Assembly: GCF_014217785.1 (NCBI RefSeq)
Contig: NZ_CP048814.1
Location: 2,480,001 to 2,544,000 of the forward strand
Reading direction: 5' to 3'
Source of the DNA: Rhodococcus triatomae
Lineage (GTDB): Bacteria > Actinomycetota > Actinomycetes > Mycobacteriales > Mycobacteriaceae
DNA length: 64,000 bases
Translations under genes and position numbers: made by a program
Part shown: positions 1 through 8,977 of the stretch, piece after piece
Layout of the letters: each line of letters starts with the position of its first letter
How positions within the stretch are numbered: the first letter of the stretch is position 1
The notes under the pieces: generated by a model
What the model was told of the DNA's origin: nothing
What the model saw: only the letters and a program-made list of their open reading frames with translations
Databases searched by the model: none

Positions 1-890
1 CTGTCCGACTCGTTCTCCCATTCCTCGCGGAACGTGACCACTTCCTCGTGCGAGCGGGCGACGAAGTTCCACCACATCACGATCTCCTCGCCGAACGGTG
101 TCCCGCCGAGGAGGACGACCCGCGCCGGGCCCGTCCCGCGATTCGTCAGCACCAGTTCGGCGGAGCCGGTGCCCACGTAGCCGAGTTCGGCACGCTGCAG
201 AGTGGTGTCGGCGACCTGCACCTCGCCCTCGTCGACGAGCACTCCGTGTTCGAAGCCGGGATCGACGTCCAGCCGCACGGTGGCCCCCGGGTCCAGGACG
301 ATCTCCGCCCCGACGAGGGGGCTGAAGGTGTGGACCGGGGACTCGCTACCGGCGAGCCGGCCGAGGAACACCCGCAGCGCGGCCCCCTCGATCCGGACGA
401 GCGGAGGCACGTGGTGCTCGAAGGCGCGCGGTGCGTCCCGCGCGTGGGCGGGCAGCGCCAGCCAGAGCTGCACCCCGTGCAGCGTGGACGTGTCCGGCGT
501 GGAGACCTCGGAGTGGGCGATTCCGTGCCCGCCGGTCATGAGGTTCATCTCGCCCGGGCGGACCAGTGCATGGCTGCCGAGGCTGTCCCGGTGCTCGATC
601 TCGCCGGTGAACAGCCAGCTCACCGTCTGCAGCCCGGTGTGCGGGTGCGGTGCCACGTCCATTCCTCCGGTCACCGACACGTCGTCCGGCCCGTAGTGGT
701 CGGCGAAACACCAGGCGCCGATCAGCGACCGTGCACGCTGTGGCAGGGTGCGGCGCACCGGCATCGCCCGCGGTCCGCCGAGCGGCACGTCGCGGGGCGT
801 GATGACCTCCACCAGCGGTGCCGTGGGATACTCGACCGTCGAGGCGGGCTCGCAGACCTCCTCGACGGGGTGGGGGTCCAGATTGCTCAT
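1..890 (-). CDS. Pirin family protein (3' end cut by window edge)
   Basis: An open frame runs from an ATG at 888-890 on the minus strand off the left edge, giving about 296 residues of a protein whose family is usually near 300-320. The cupin motif HPHTGLQT (residues 82-89) and GHGIAHSE (121-128) place the iron ligands at H82, H84, H126 and E128, as in human pirin. A purine-rich AGGAG site lies just upstream of the ATG. Pirins are Fe(II) cupins with quercetinase or regulatory roles; which applies here cannot be read. The gene is divergent from a MarR regulator, which probably controls it. Confidence 0.9.
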   Translation of the reverse strand, partial: MSNLDPHPVEEVCEPASTVEYPTAPLVEVITPRDVPLGGPRAMPVRRTLPQRARSLIGAWCFADHYGPDDVSVTGGMDVAPHPHTGLQTVSWLFTGEIEHRDSLGSHALVRPGEMNLMTGGHGIAHSEVSTPDTSTLHGVQLWLALPAHARDAPRAFEHHVPPLVRIEGAALRVFLGRLAGSESPVHTFSPLVGAEIVLDPGATVRLDVDPGFEHGVLVDEGEVQVADTTLQRAELGYVGTGSAELVLTNRGTGPARVVLLGGTPFGEEIVMWWNFVARSHEEVVTFREEWENESD

Positions 891-1034
891 CGTCCTCGTC
901 TCCTGCCTTCGTTCCGGGCCGTCCGTCCCGGGTGTGCGATGGCCTGCTGTCACGGTATTCCCGTGCGGGGGACGGCGGCGCTGCTCCGGTCGATTCGCCC
1001 GGAGATCGTCGGTGACGACGCTTCCAGTAATATG

Positions 1035-1052
1035 ATTGCTCTGTCAACCAAT
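1035..1052. promoter_or_regulatory. Candidate MarR operator between pirin and marR
   Basis: The arms ATTG (1035-1038) and CAAT (1049-1052) form an inverted repeat separated by 10 bases in the AT-richer gap between the divergent pirin and MarR genes. Spacing and symmetry fit a MarR dimer site. Short arms make this tentative. Confidence 0.35.
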
Positions 1053-1080
1053 TGAGGTCGAGGACGTCGGAGGTGCGGTG

Positions 1081-1548
1081 GTGGCCGATCGGAACGGGCC
1101 GTGGCTCGACGACGACGAGCAGCGGATGTGGCGTGCCTATCTCGACAGCACCCGCCTGCTGTTCCGGACACTCGACCGTCAGCTGGTGCGCGACTCGGGG
1201 ATTTCGTTCGCCGACTACGAGCTGCTGGTGATCCTGTCCGAGGCGCCGGGACGGCGGCTGCGGATGAGCGAGATCGCCGAAGCCGCCACGACGACTCGGA
1301 GTGGGGTGACGCGTGCCGTGACCCGGCTGGTCGAGCTCGGCTGGGTCGTGCGGCTCGAATGTGAGGACGACCGGCGTGGCACCCTCGCCGAACTGACGGA
1401 CGAGGGCTTCCGGGTCCTCGAATCCGCCAGCCCCGGGCACGTCGCCGCGGTGCGGTCCACCGTGTTCGATCAGCTCGATGGTGACGACGTCCAGCGGTTC
1501 ACCGCCGCGTACCAGGCAATTCGCGATCGGATGCAGGGCCGGGACTGA
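1081..1548 (+). CDS. MarR family transcriptional regulator
   Basis: A 155-residue winged-helix regulator. The segment from about residue 40 to 100 holds the recognition helix (MSEIAEAATTTRSGVTRAVTRL) followed by the wing with the family-typical DDRRGTLAELTDEG. GTG at 1081 is preferred because CGGAGG lies 7 bases upstream; GTG 1078 or TTG 1036 in the same frame would place the candidate operator inside the gene. Divergent from pirin, a common actinobacterial pairing, so it probably represses itself and pirin in response to a small aromatic or oxidative signal (inferred). Confidence 0.88.
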   Translation: MADRNGPWLDDDEQRMWRAYLDSTRLLFRTLDRQLVRDSGISFADYELLVILSEAPGRRLRMSEIAEAATTTRSGVTRAVTRLVELGWVVRLECEDDRRGTLAELTDEGFRVLESASPGHVAAVRSTVFDQLDGDDVQRFTAAYQAIRDRMQGRD

Positions 1549-1709
1549 ACGTCCGGCGCCCTTGCGCCACATGCATTTCGGTGCCGAGTCGGCAAGCGCA
1601 CGCGCACGTTCCCGGCGATCCGCGCAGCGTGCAGCGTTCGCACATGACTGCGGCCTGCGCGAATCCGCGCGACCTCGTCCTGGTTCCGGCTGTGGAAGGT
1701 GTCGCTCGC

Positions 1710-1735
1710 CGGGGCCGTCAGAACACCGGGCCCCG
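1710..1735. terminator. Candidate hairpin abutting the GAF-ANTAR stop codon
   Basis: CGGGGCC (1710-1716) and GGCCCCG (1729-1735) form a 7-bp GC stem with a 12-base loop directly after the minus-strand stop at 1736, between two convergent genes. There is no T run, so termination is only plausible. Confidence 0.35.
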
Positions 1736-2530
1736 TCAGAAGATGGGATCCTTTCCTTCCGCGACGAAGTCGACGATCCGCTGGGCGAGAGTGGACAGCT
1801 TGACGTTCTCGCGCTGTGAGTTGGTGACGAGGATCTCGAAGGCGTCGTCGGCGGGTATCCGGCGCAGGGCCATCACGATGCCCTTGGCCTGTTCGATCAC
1901 CGCACGGGTGGCCATGGCCTTCTTCAGGCCGGCGAGTTCGGTGTAGGCGTGCTCGGCCTCGCGCGCGAGCACGACGGTGCTCTCCACCGACGTCATATAC
2001 ACCCTCAGCAGGGCCGCATCCAGGTCGTTGAATCCGTGGTCGTCGAAGCTGTACAGGTTGAGAGCGCCGACATTGTCGGATCCCAGCGTCAGCGGTGCGG
2101 AGAGAAAGCTCCGTACCCCCTCCGTGCCGAGCCGCTCGGCGAGCTGCGGCCAGCGCCGCTTCGCCTCCTCGAATCGCGCCCGGACGATCTGCTGAGACCT
2201 CGCCGCCTCGACGCACGGGCCCTCCCCGAGCGTGTACTGGTCACCGTCGATCGTCACGACACGGCGGTCGGTGAATGCCGATGTCTCGGCGCCACCGTCC
2301 TTCGACAGCAATGTGATCCCCGCCATATCTGCACCGGCAAAGGTGATGACGACACGTCGGCACAGCTCCTGCATGAACGCGTGCACCTGGACCTGGGAGG
2401 TGAGCCGTTCCTGCATGCTCTCCAGGGCGGCCGCAACGGCATCTACCCGGGCGAGCGCGTCGACCCCGGTCGGCGATGCTGGCTCGAACAATTTCTGCTC
2501 TCCCTTGGAGAAGGGCAGGCGCACGGACAC
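1736..2530 (-). CDS. GAF and ANTAR domain-containing regulator
   Basis: About 264 residues from GTG 2530 (GTG 2524 is equally possible). Residues ~45-185 form a GAF sensory domain (GITLLSKDGGA, EGPCVEAARS, SAPLTLGSDNVGALNLYS). The C-terminal ~60 residues are an ANTAR domain with LKKAMATRAVIEQAKGI, DDAFEILV and LAQRIVDF. ANTAR proteins bind paired hexaloop hairpins in nascent RNA and cause antitermination. GAF-ANTAR proteins are typical of mycobacteria and rhodococci. No histidine kinase lies next to it, so the GAF domain itself is likely the sensor. A TATATT at 2575-2580 (minus strand) could serve as a -10 box. The ligand is unknown. Confidence 0.87.
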   Translation of the reverse strand: MSVRLPFSKGEQKLFEPASPTGVDALARVDAVAAALESMQERLTSQVQVHAFMQELCRRVVITFAGADMAGITLLSKDGGAETSAFTDRRVVTIDGDQYTLGEGPCVEAARSQQIVRARFEEAKRRWPQLAERLGTEGVRSFLSAPLTLGSDNVGALNLYSFDDHGFNDLDAALLRVYMTSVESTVVLAREAEHAYTELAGLKKAMATRAVIEQAKGIVMALRRIPADDAFEILVTNSQRENVKLSTLAQRIVDFVAEGKDPIF

Positions 2531-2753
2531 CTGCTGATCCTGACGGTCGGCAGGTGTCTCTACCGAGTGCAGTAAATATAACGGCGAATGCCGATTCTGC
2601 CGAACCGGATGGCTCGGCCGCCCGCGGCCGGTGGCGAAACATCTTTCCCGCCAAGAGAACTCCCTGCGATCGGTCGCGAGGGGTTTCCCGGGCGAGGCCG
2701 CTCGAGGCCGGTATGGATAATGGAAGCGAACACCCAAAGCCAGGATTGGATCT

Positions 2754-4853
2754 GTGAAACCGCACCACGTCGCTCCGAGCAGCACGCTGGTCGACGGCTC
2801 TCCGGGTGGCCCGGTGCGGCTCTCCGCCGCACTGCCCTATCGCTACGATCTGGACGGATTGCGCGGAATCGCGATCGCACTGGTCGTCGTCTACCACGTC
2901 TGGTTCGGCCGAGTGTCCGGCGGCGTCGACATCTTCCTGGTGCTCTCCGGGTTCTTCTTCACCGGAATGCTGGTGCGCCGGGTGGAGAGCGAAGCGGGCC
3001 TGTCGGGGCGGTCGGTGCTGCGACGCACCGGTAGAAGGCTGCTCCCAGCGCTGGTCGTCGTCCTGGCGGCCACCGCGATCGTCACGGTGCTCCAACGCCC
3101 GTTCACCCAGTGGTCGGTGATCGGCGACCAACTGGTGGCCTCGCTGTTCTATTTCCAGAACTGGCAGCTGGCGCACACGGCCGCGGACTACGCGGCGGCC
3201 GATGCCTCCGTGAGCCCGCTCCAGCATCTCTGGTCGATGTCGGTGCAGGGCCAGTTCTACCTCGTCATCCTCGCGGTCATCGCACTGGTCGCGTGGTCCC
3301 TGCGTCGCGCCGGGCGGGTCGGTATGGTCCGGCCGACGCTGATACTGCTGCTCACGGTGGGTGCGGTCGCGTCGTTCCTGTACGCCGCGGCTCTCGTCCA
3401 GGTGAACCAGCCGTGGGCGTACTACGACACCGGCGCGCGGCTGTGGGAGCTGCTGGTCGGTGCGCTCCTCGCGCTCGTCGTCCATCGGGTGAATCTGCCG
3501 TTCCCGGTCCGCAGCGCCCTCGCGATCGCGGGATTCGCGGTGGTACTCGGATGCGGCTTCCTCATCGACGGCGGGGCGACGTTCCCCGGCCCGGCAGCGC
3601 TGATCCCGGTCGGGGCCGCGGTGGCGCTGATTCTCGCCGGCACCGGGATCGGCCGCCAGTCGGCGGTGGTGACCCTGTTGGCGACGCGCCCGTTCGTGAC
3701 CCTGGGCTCGCTCGCCTACTCCCTCTACCTGTGGCACTGGCCGGTGCTGATCTTCTACATGTTCTGGCGCGAGCGCCTGAGCGTGGGGGTGCTGTCCGGT
3801 GCGGGGGTCATCGCGGTGTCGCTGGCCCTCGCCTGGCTGACCCAGCGCTACGTGGAGGCGCCGTTCACCGAACGCCGCGATGTGACGCCCCTGCTGCGGC
3901 TGCGGGTGATGACCGTGTTGCTCGTCGCGGCGGCCGTCGCCATCGTCGCCGGTGCCGTCGGGTGGAACGTCCGCCTCGCCGTGGACCCGGAGCAGGGTTC
4001 GCGAGTGGAGCCGCTGGACCCGCGGACGTATCCCGGCGCCGCGTCGCTGGTGCCGGGAGTGTTCGCGCCGGAGGCGCGGATGAGGCCCACTCTGATCGAG
4101 GCCTCGGCCGACCTCCCCCAACCCACCCTCGACGGCTGCATCACCGGTCTCATGGAGGAGGACGTCGTCACCTGTACGTACGGCGATCCGAACGCGGTGC
4201 GCACGATTGCCGTGGTCGGTAGTTCGCACGCCGAACACTGGATGCCGGCCCTCGACGAGATCGGCAAGCAACGTGGGGTCCGGATCGAGACGTACCTGAA
4301 GGCAGGGTGCCCGCTGACCACCGACACGGAGCCGATGCTCGGTGACGTGCCCAATCCCGGCTGCCACGACTGGTCCGCCGAGATCCTCGACCTGTTGCGC
4401 GACGATCGCCCGGACTGGGTGTTCACGACGTCGACCCGGCCCCATCCGGAGGACATCGGCGACATCACCCCACCCGACTACGTGGACGTATGGCATCGGC
4501 TGGCCGACTACGGGTTGCCACTGATGGCGATGCGGGACACACCCTGGCTGCACGACGACGGAGTTCCGCGGTCGGCGGTCGACTGCCTCGCCGACGGCGG
4601 CGACGCCGACAGCTGCGGCATGCCCCGGGACGAGGTGCTGTCGCCGATGAACCCGACCCTCGACGCGGCCTGGGACCTGCCACTGGTGTTTCCCCTGGAC
4701 ATGACCGATGCGGTGTGCGACGTCGACGTCTGCCGGGCGATCCAGGGAAACATTCTCGTCTACCACGACTCCCACCACCTGTCGGGAACCTATGTGCGCA
4801 GCGCCGTTCCCGAACTGGACCGGCAGATGGGGCTGGCCACCGGCTGGTGGTGA
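2754..4853 (+). CDS. Acyltransferase 3 (OafA/YrhL type) with C-terminal SGNH domain
   Basis: 699 residues from GTG 2754. The N-terminal ~390 residues are the multi-pass acyltransferase-3 domain with its first-helix signature YRYDLDGLRGIAIALVVVYH (residues 24-43) and GGVDIFLVLSGFFFTG. The C-terminal ~290 residues form an extracytoplasmic SGNH/GDSL-like domain: nucleophile block VVGSSHAEHWMPAL and the late DSHHLSGTYVRS block with the catalytic Asp/His. This architecture O-acetylates envelope polysaccharides or glycans. It stands alone, divergent from the ANTAR gene and convergent with pucR, so the acceptor cannot be named; arabinogalactan, a capsule or a glycolipid are possible. Confidence 0.9.
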   Translation: MKPHHVAPSSTLVDGSPGGPVRLSAALPYRYDLDGLRGIAIALVVVYHVWFGRVSGGVDIFLVLSGFFFTGMLVRRVESEAGLSGRSVLRRTGRRLLPALVVVLAATAIVTVLQRPFTQWSVIGDQLVASLFYFQNWQLAHTAADYAAADASVSPLQHLWSMSVQGQFYLVILAVIALVAWSLRRAGRVGMVRPTLILLLTVGAVASFLYAAALVQVNQPWAYYDTGARLWELLVGALLALVVHRVNLPFPVRSALAIAGFAVVLGCGFLIDGGATFPGPAALIPVGAAVALILAGTGIGRQSAVVTLLATRPFVTLGSLAYSLYLWHWPVLIFYMFWRERLSVGVLSGAGVIAVSLALAWLTQRYVEAPFTERRDVTPLLRLRVMTVLLVAAAVAIVAGAVGWNVRLAVDPEQGSRVEPLDPRTYPGAASLVPGVFAPEARMRPTLIEASADLPQPTLDGCITGLMEEDVVTCTYGDPNAVRTIAVVGSSHAEHWMPALDEIGKQRGVRIETYLKAGCPLTTDTEPMLGDVPNPGCHDWSAEILDLLRDDRPDWVFTTSTRPHPEDIGDITPPDYVDVWHRLADYGLPLMAMRDTPWLHDDGVPRSAVDCLADGGDADSCGMPRDEVLSPMNPTLDAAWDLPLVFPLDMTDAVCDVDVCRAIQGNILVYHDSHHLSGTYVRSAVPELDRQMGLATGWW

Positions 4854-4857
4854 CCGG

Positions 4858-5940
4858 TCAGGTGGTGCCGTCCGCCGTCGACAGCGCGATGGCGAGCGCC
4901 GCCCGACCTGCCACGTCGCGCAGTGACCGGCCGGTGATCGACTCCGCCTTCTCCAGCCGGTTGCGGACGGTGTTGGGGTGCACGTGCAGGGCCTCGGCCG
5001 CGAGCCCCAACGAGCCGTCCGCCGCGTGGAAGGCGCGGAGCGTTGCCACCAGGAAGGTCCCGTGCCTGTGGTCGTGCCGCGCGAGGGGGAGGTAGACGTG
5101 GTGGTGGAACGGCGCCGACTGGTCGGCGCGCAGCCGTCCGATCAGCGCCGCCAGGGTGGCCGTGTCGCGCCCGGAGGAGGGCAGCCCGCGCCGCTCGGAG
5201 AGCCGGAACGCGGCGAGCGCCTCGTCCATCGCACTCGCCACGTAGCCGATCGGGACCGGACCGCCCACGCCGTGTGGATCCGGGAGTGCGCGCCGGATCT
5301 CGCCGCCCGGTGGATTCGGCACGATGGCCGTCAGGACCCCGTCGAGGAGTCCCACCGGGTAGTCGCCACCGAGCACGACCTCCGGACGCGCGTCGGCGTC
5401 CAGGCAGACGACGAGAACGTCCTGGCCGGGCCGGATCACCCGGTGCAGTTCGGGAGCGAGGACCGACGTGTTCGCCCAGCCCTTCCGTACCGCATCCAGT
5501 AGACGCCCGACCGCAAGCCGGCGCTCCGCGACGAGCTGGCGGGTGATGCGCAGGCCGTCGAAGTAGTCGTCGATCCGCGCGAAGGCGAGCGTCGGGGGGA
5601 TCTCGAGTACCACGATGCCCGCCGACCCGGCGTCCACACGCAGGCCTTCGGGAACGTGCGGCCAGGCGATCTCGGTGCCGAACCCGATGGCGGACGCCCC
5701 GGCGTCGATGCAGTCCCGGGTGAAGCGGCGGACCGCGGCGTCGTCGGTGAGGACGAGCCCGGTGGTGAACACGAGCGCACCGCGCGGCACGTATCCGCCG
5801 GGGCGCGGGAGTTCGGTGGCGTAGGTCGAGGTCACCGCCGAGTCGAGGCCCTCGTCGCCACCGACCACGCGTAGGAGGGGCAGTGCGTCGGGGACGAGGA
5901 GATCCCGCACGACGACGGAGGCCGAGGACAGGATGGACAC
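4858..5940 (-). CDS. PucR family transcriptional regulator
   Basis: 360 residues from GTG 5940. The N-terminal ~130 residues are a PucR/purine-catabolism-type domain (SASVVVRDLLVPDALPLLRV). A central segment is followed by a C-terminal helix-turn-helix of the HTH_30 type, LAAEALHVHPNTVRNRLEKA, at about residues 320-340. PucR-class activators control purine and other nucleobase or amide catabolism. The gene is divergent from an NCS1 permease and amidohydrolase, its likely targets. It ends 4 bases from the convergent acyltransferase gene. Confidence 0.88.
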   Translation of the reverse strand: MSILSSASVVVRDLLVPDALPLLRVVGGDEGLDSAVTSTYATELPRPGGYVPRGALVFTTGLVLTDDAAVRRFTRDCIDAGASAIGFGTEIAWPHVPEGLRVDAGSAGIVVLEIPPTLAFARIDDYFDGLRITRQLVAERRLAVGRLLDAVRKGWANTSVLAPELHRVIRPGQDVLVVCLDADARPEVVLGGDYPVGLLDGVLTAIVPNPPGGEIRRALPDPHGVGGPVPIGYVASAMDEALAAFRLSERRGLPSSGRDTATLAALIGRLRADQSAPFHHHVYLPLARHDHRHGTFLVATLRAFHAADGSLGLAAEALHVHPNTVRNRLEKAESITGRSLRDVAGRAALAIALSTADGTT

Positions 5941-5964
5941 GGCCGTAAGGTACGGCGGCCGTGT
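5937..5964. promoter_or_regulatory. Inverted repeat over the pucR start codon
   Basis: ACACGGCCG (5937-5945) and CGGCCGTGT (5956-5964) are perfect 9-base arms with a 10-base spacer. The left arm covers the pucR GTG start (5938-5940). It could be an autoregulatory operator for PucR or a helical-turn-spaced dimer site shared with the divergent permease. Confidence 0.45.
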
Positions 5965-6124
5965 TGTGGCCAGGTAACGCGGCAGTGTCCGTCGAGTACA
6001 GCCCTGACCGTCCGGGTTGTAGCCGGCTCCAGTCTTCGCGCCCGGTGCTTCCCCGGGCCGCGTGCGAGTCCCTACGTTTCCCCCACACCCGTACACCCGT
6101 CGCACGAGTTCCCGGAGCGTTCCC

Positions 6125-7465
6125 ATGGATATCGCAGCATCTCCGCCGCAGGCCGACAGGCGGCCGGGCCGCATCGTCGATCCGGACTTCCCGCTCGACC
6201 CCGTCCCGCCCGCCTACCGTCAGGGACGGTGGCAGGTGGCGATCGTGGTCGCCGGGTTCCTGTTCTTCACACCGACGATGGTGACCGCCGGTCAGGTGGC
6301 GGCTCCGCTCGGCTTCGGCTCCTTCGTCCTCGCAGCGGCCGCGGCCACCGCCTTCCTCGCCGTGTACATCACCACGCTCGGCTGGCTGTCCACCCGATCG
6401 GGGCTGTCGACCGTCCTGCTCGCCCGCGCCACACTCGGGCGGCTGGGCGGTAAGTGGGCGTGTCTGCTCCTCGGCGGCACCCAGGTCGTCTGGTACGCCA
6501 TCACGATCGGGATCCTCGGCAATCTCGTCGCCGCGGCCTTCGGATGGTCGATCACGTGGCCCGTCGTCGTCGTAGGTGGCATCGTCATGGCAGTGACGGC
6601 CTACTACGGCTTCAAGGGCATCGAGATCCTGTCGTGGATCTCGGTCCCGCTCATGACCGTTCTGTGCGTGTGGGTGCTCGCCAGGGCAGTCGGCGAGGCA
6701 GGCGGCTGGCCCGGACTCGCCGGGACGGGGCCGTCGGGTGAGCCGGTGTCGATGGGGGCGGCGATCAGCATGATGATCGGGACCTTCATCAGCGGCGGGA
6801 CGCAGATGGGCAACTGGACCCGCTTCGGCCGGACCGCCGCCGGGACCGCGGGTCTCGTCGCGGGTGCCGTCGTGGTCGTGCAGTTCGCCATGCTGTTCTT
6901 CGGCGGGGTGGGCGCGATCAGCTACGGCATCGCGGACTTCGCCGAACTCCTGCTCGCCATGGGCCTCGTCGCGGTTGCCCTCGTGCTGCTCGTCGCGAAC
7001 CTGTGGACCACCAACGACAACACCGCCTACGCGTTCGGAGTGGCGGGCGCAGAGTTGTTCGAGCGCAACGACAAACGCCCGTTCGTCGTCGGCGGAGTCG
7101 TCCTGGGCATCGTGCTCGCGATCAGTGGGATCGCCGACTCGATCCTCGACTACCTCGTCGTCGTCGGGGTGATGATCCCGCCGCTCGGAGGAGTGATGAT
7201 CGGCCTGTACTTCACCTCCGTCGCTCGTCTCGACCCGGCGCGTGCGGTGGCGGACGCACCACAGATCCGGCTCCCCGGCCTCCTCGCGTACCTACTCGGT
7301 GTGGCCGCCGCGCTCGCCGGGGCGCTCACCGACACCGGCAGCCCCGCGATCCAGGGACTCGTCGTGGCCCTGGTCGCCGCTCTCGTCGTGGGACGTCTGT
7401 TCCCCGACGTCGCGGCGGAGAGTTCGCACACCGAACAGGCAGGAGTGGACAGATGGCAACCGTGA
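6125..7465 (+). CDS. NCS1 family nucleobase permease (CodB-like)
   Basis: 446 residues starting at ATG 6125, preceded by GGAGCG at suitable distance. The protein is almost wholly hydrophobic with about 12 membrane segments. It shows NCS1 features: an N-terminal PVPPAYRQGRWQVAIVV lead-in, GGTQVVWYAITIG, a GGTQMGNWTRFG segment and the C-terminal LWTTNDNTAYAFGVAG stretch resembling the cytosine permease region. It imports a nucleobase or related heterocycle by cation symport. It overlaps the following amidohydrolase by 13 bases, so uptake and deamination/hydrolysis are co-translated. Confidence 0.9.
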   Translation: MDIAASPPQADRRPGRIVDPDFPLDPVPPAYRQGRWQVAIVVAGFLFFTPTMVTAGQVAAPLGFGSFVLAAAAATAFLAVYITTLGWLSTRSGLSTVLLARATLGRLGGKWACLLLGGTQVVWYAITIGILGNLVAAAFGWSITWPVVVVGGIVMAVTAYYGFKGIEILSWISVPLMTVLCVWVLARAVGEAGGWPGLAGTGPSGEPVSMGAAISMMIGTFISGGTQMGNWTRFGRTAAGTAGLVAGAVVVVQFAMLFFGGVGAISYGIADFAELLLAMGLVAVALVLLVANLWTTNDNTAYAFGVAGAELFERNDKRPFVVGGVVLGIVLAISGIADSILDYLVVVGVMIPPLGGVMIGLYFTSVARLDPARAVADAPQIRLPGLLAYLLGVAAALAGALTDTGSPAIQGLVVALVAALVVGRLFPDVAAESSHTEQAGVDRWQP

Positions 7466-8943
7466 TCGTCGACGCCGACGTCATCACGATGGACCGGGAC
7501 ACCGGGGCGACGCCCGTGACCCGCAGCATCCGGATCGAGGGGGGCGTGATCGCCGAGATAGGCGATTCCGTGGCAATTCGGGAGGGCGACACCGTGATCG
7601 ACGGCACCGACCGACTCGTCACCCCGGGCCTCGTGAACGCGCACACCCACAGTTGGGAGACGCTGTACAAGGGCCGCTACGACAATCTTCCGCTCGAACT
7701 GTGGATGCTGTACTCGTATCCGATTCTCGGCATCGAGCCGCTCCCGGCGGACGTGGTCCGGCTCCGGAGCCTCGTGTTCGCGATGGAGAGCCTCACGTCC
7801 GGTGTCACGACGCTCGTGGATGACGTCCTCGAGACTCCCGGCCAGAGCGCCGGGCAGTTGGCCGCCGTATTCGGTGCCTACGACGAGGTCGGCATCCGGG
7901 CCAACGTCTCCGGGCACGTCATCAACGTTCCGTTCCTCGACACACTCCCGTTCGTCACCCGGTGGCTACCGGACGAGATCGTGCGCGAGGTAGGTGGGCA
8001 GAGCCTGCTCACCGCCGACGAGTACCTCGCGTTCAGCCGGGAGGCGTTCGCGAGCCACGACCGCACGGGCGGTGGACGATTGCGCTACATGCTCGCCCCG
8101 TCGGCCCCGCAGCGGTGCACGCCCGATCTGCTCCGCGGCGCCACCGAGCTCGCTGTCGCTCGAGACGCCGAGTGCCACATCCACGTACTGGAGACCAGGA
8201 CACAGGCGGTCACCGCCGACCTCCTGCACGGGACGACGTTCGTCGAGTATCTGCGGGACCTCGACGCGCTGTCGCCGAACACGACTTTCGCCCACGGGAT
8301 CTGGCTGACGGATTCGGACATCGACATCGTCGCCGAACACGGTGTCTCGGTCTCGCACAACCCGCTCTCGAACATGAAGCTGGGTTCGGGGCTCGCCCCG
8401 TGGCGGGCATATCACGATCGGGGAGTGACGTTGGGCCTGGGCACCGACGGATGCTCGAGCAGCGACACACCCCGCATCCTCGAAGTCGCCAAGGCGGCGG
8501 CTCTGGTCCACAAGATCACCGATCCCGACCCGGACCGGTGGCCCCGCGTCGAGGAAGTGCTCACGGCGGCCACCGTCGGGGGAGCGCGCACGGCGCGCCT
8601 CGGCGACACCGTGGGTTCGCTCGAGGTGGGAAAGCGGGCCGACTTCCTCGTCTACGACCTCACCACTCTCGCCTTCACGCCGCGTTCGCGCCTGGACCAC
8701 CAATGGGTGTACTCGGAGAACGGTTCCTCGCTCGAATACGTCTACGTGGACGGTCGCAGGGTGGTCGATCACGGGCAGGTGACCACGGTCGACCAGGAGG
8801 CGATCCTGCGCGAGTTCCGCGCGATGATGCCGCGCATCGCCGAATGGCAGGACGCGGTGGACCGGGCCAATTCGGTTCTGCACGAGCCGTTCACCCGGAT
8901 GTATCGCGAGGCGGTCGCGTACCCGCTGACTGCCGGGAGGTGA
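7453..8943 (+). CDS. Amidohydrolase of the ATZ/TRZ/guanine-deaminase group
   Basis: 496 residues from ATG 7453 with CAGGAG upstream. Metal-site motifs of the amidohydrolase superfamily are in order: NAHTHS (H64, H66), CHIHVLET (H244, E247), FAHGIWL (H281) and LGTDGCSS (D332). The HxHxxET segment is typical of the deaminases/chlorohydrolases acting on purines, pyrimidines and s-triazines. It is a mononuclear-metal hydrolase, cytosolic. The overlapping NCS1 permease and divergent PucR suggest an imported nucleobase-like substrate such as 8-oxoguanine, isoguanine, cytosine or a melamine-like compound; the sequence does not decide. Confidence 0.88.
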   Translation: MATVIVDADVITMDRDTGATPVTRSIRIEGGVIAEIGDSVAIREGDTVIDGTDRLVTPGLVNAHTHSWETLYKGRYDNLPLELWMLYSYPILGIEPLPADVVRLRSLVFAMESLTSGVTTLVDDVLETPGQSAGQLAAVFGAYDEVGIRANVSGHVINVPFLDTLPFVTRWLPDEIVREVGGQSLLTADEYLAFSREAFASHDRTGGGRLRYMLAPSAPQRCTPDLLRGATELAVARDAECHIHVLETRTQAVTADLLHGTTFVEYLRDLDALSPNTTFAHGIWLTDSDIDIVAEHGVSVSHNPLSNMKLGSGLAPWRAYHDRGVTLGLGTDGCSSSDTPRILEVAKAAALVHKITDPDPDRWPRVEEVLTAATVGGARTARLGDTVGSLEVGKRADFLVYDLTTLAFTPRSRLDHQWVYSENGSSLEYVYVDGRRVVDHGQVTTVDQEAILREFRAMMPRIAEWQDAVDRANSVLHEPFTRMYREAVAYPLTAGR

Positions 8944-8977
8944 GGTGATTCGGCTCCGAGCGTGAGGCCCGTCTTCT

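Noticed and set aside
346-1572. A 408-residue minus-strand frame across marR and the pirin gene
   Set aside because: Antisense to marR and out of frame with pirin; no recognisable domain.
2241-4778. An 845-residue minus-strand open frame
   Set aside because: It lies opposite the acyltransferase, is Arg/His/Gln-rich low-complexity, and has no domain signal; an anti-sense shadow typical of high-GC DNA.
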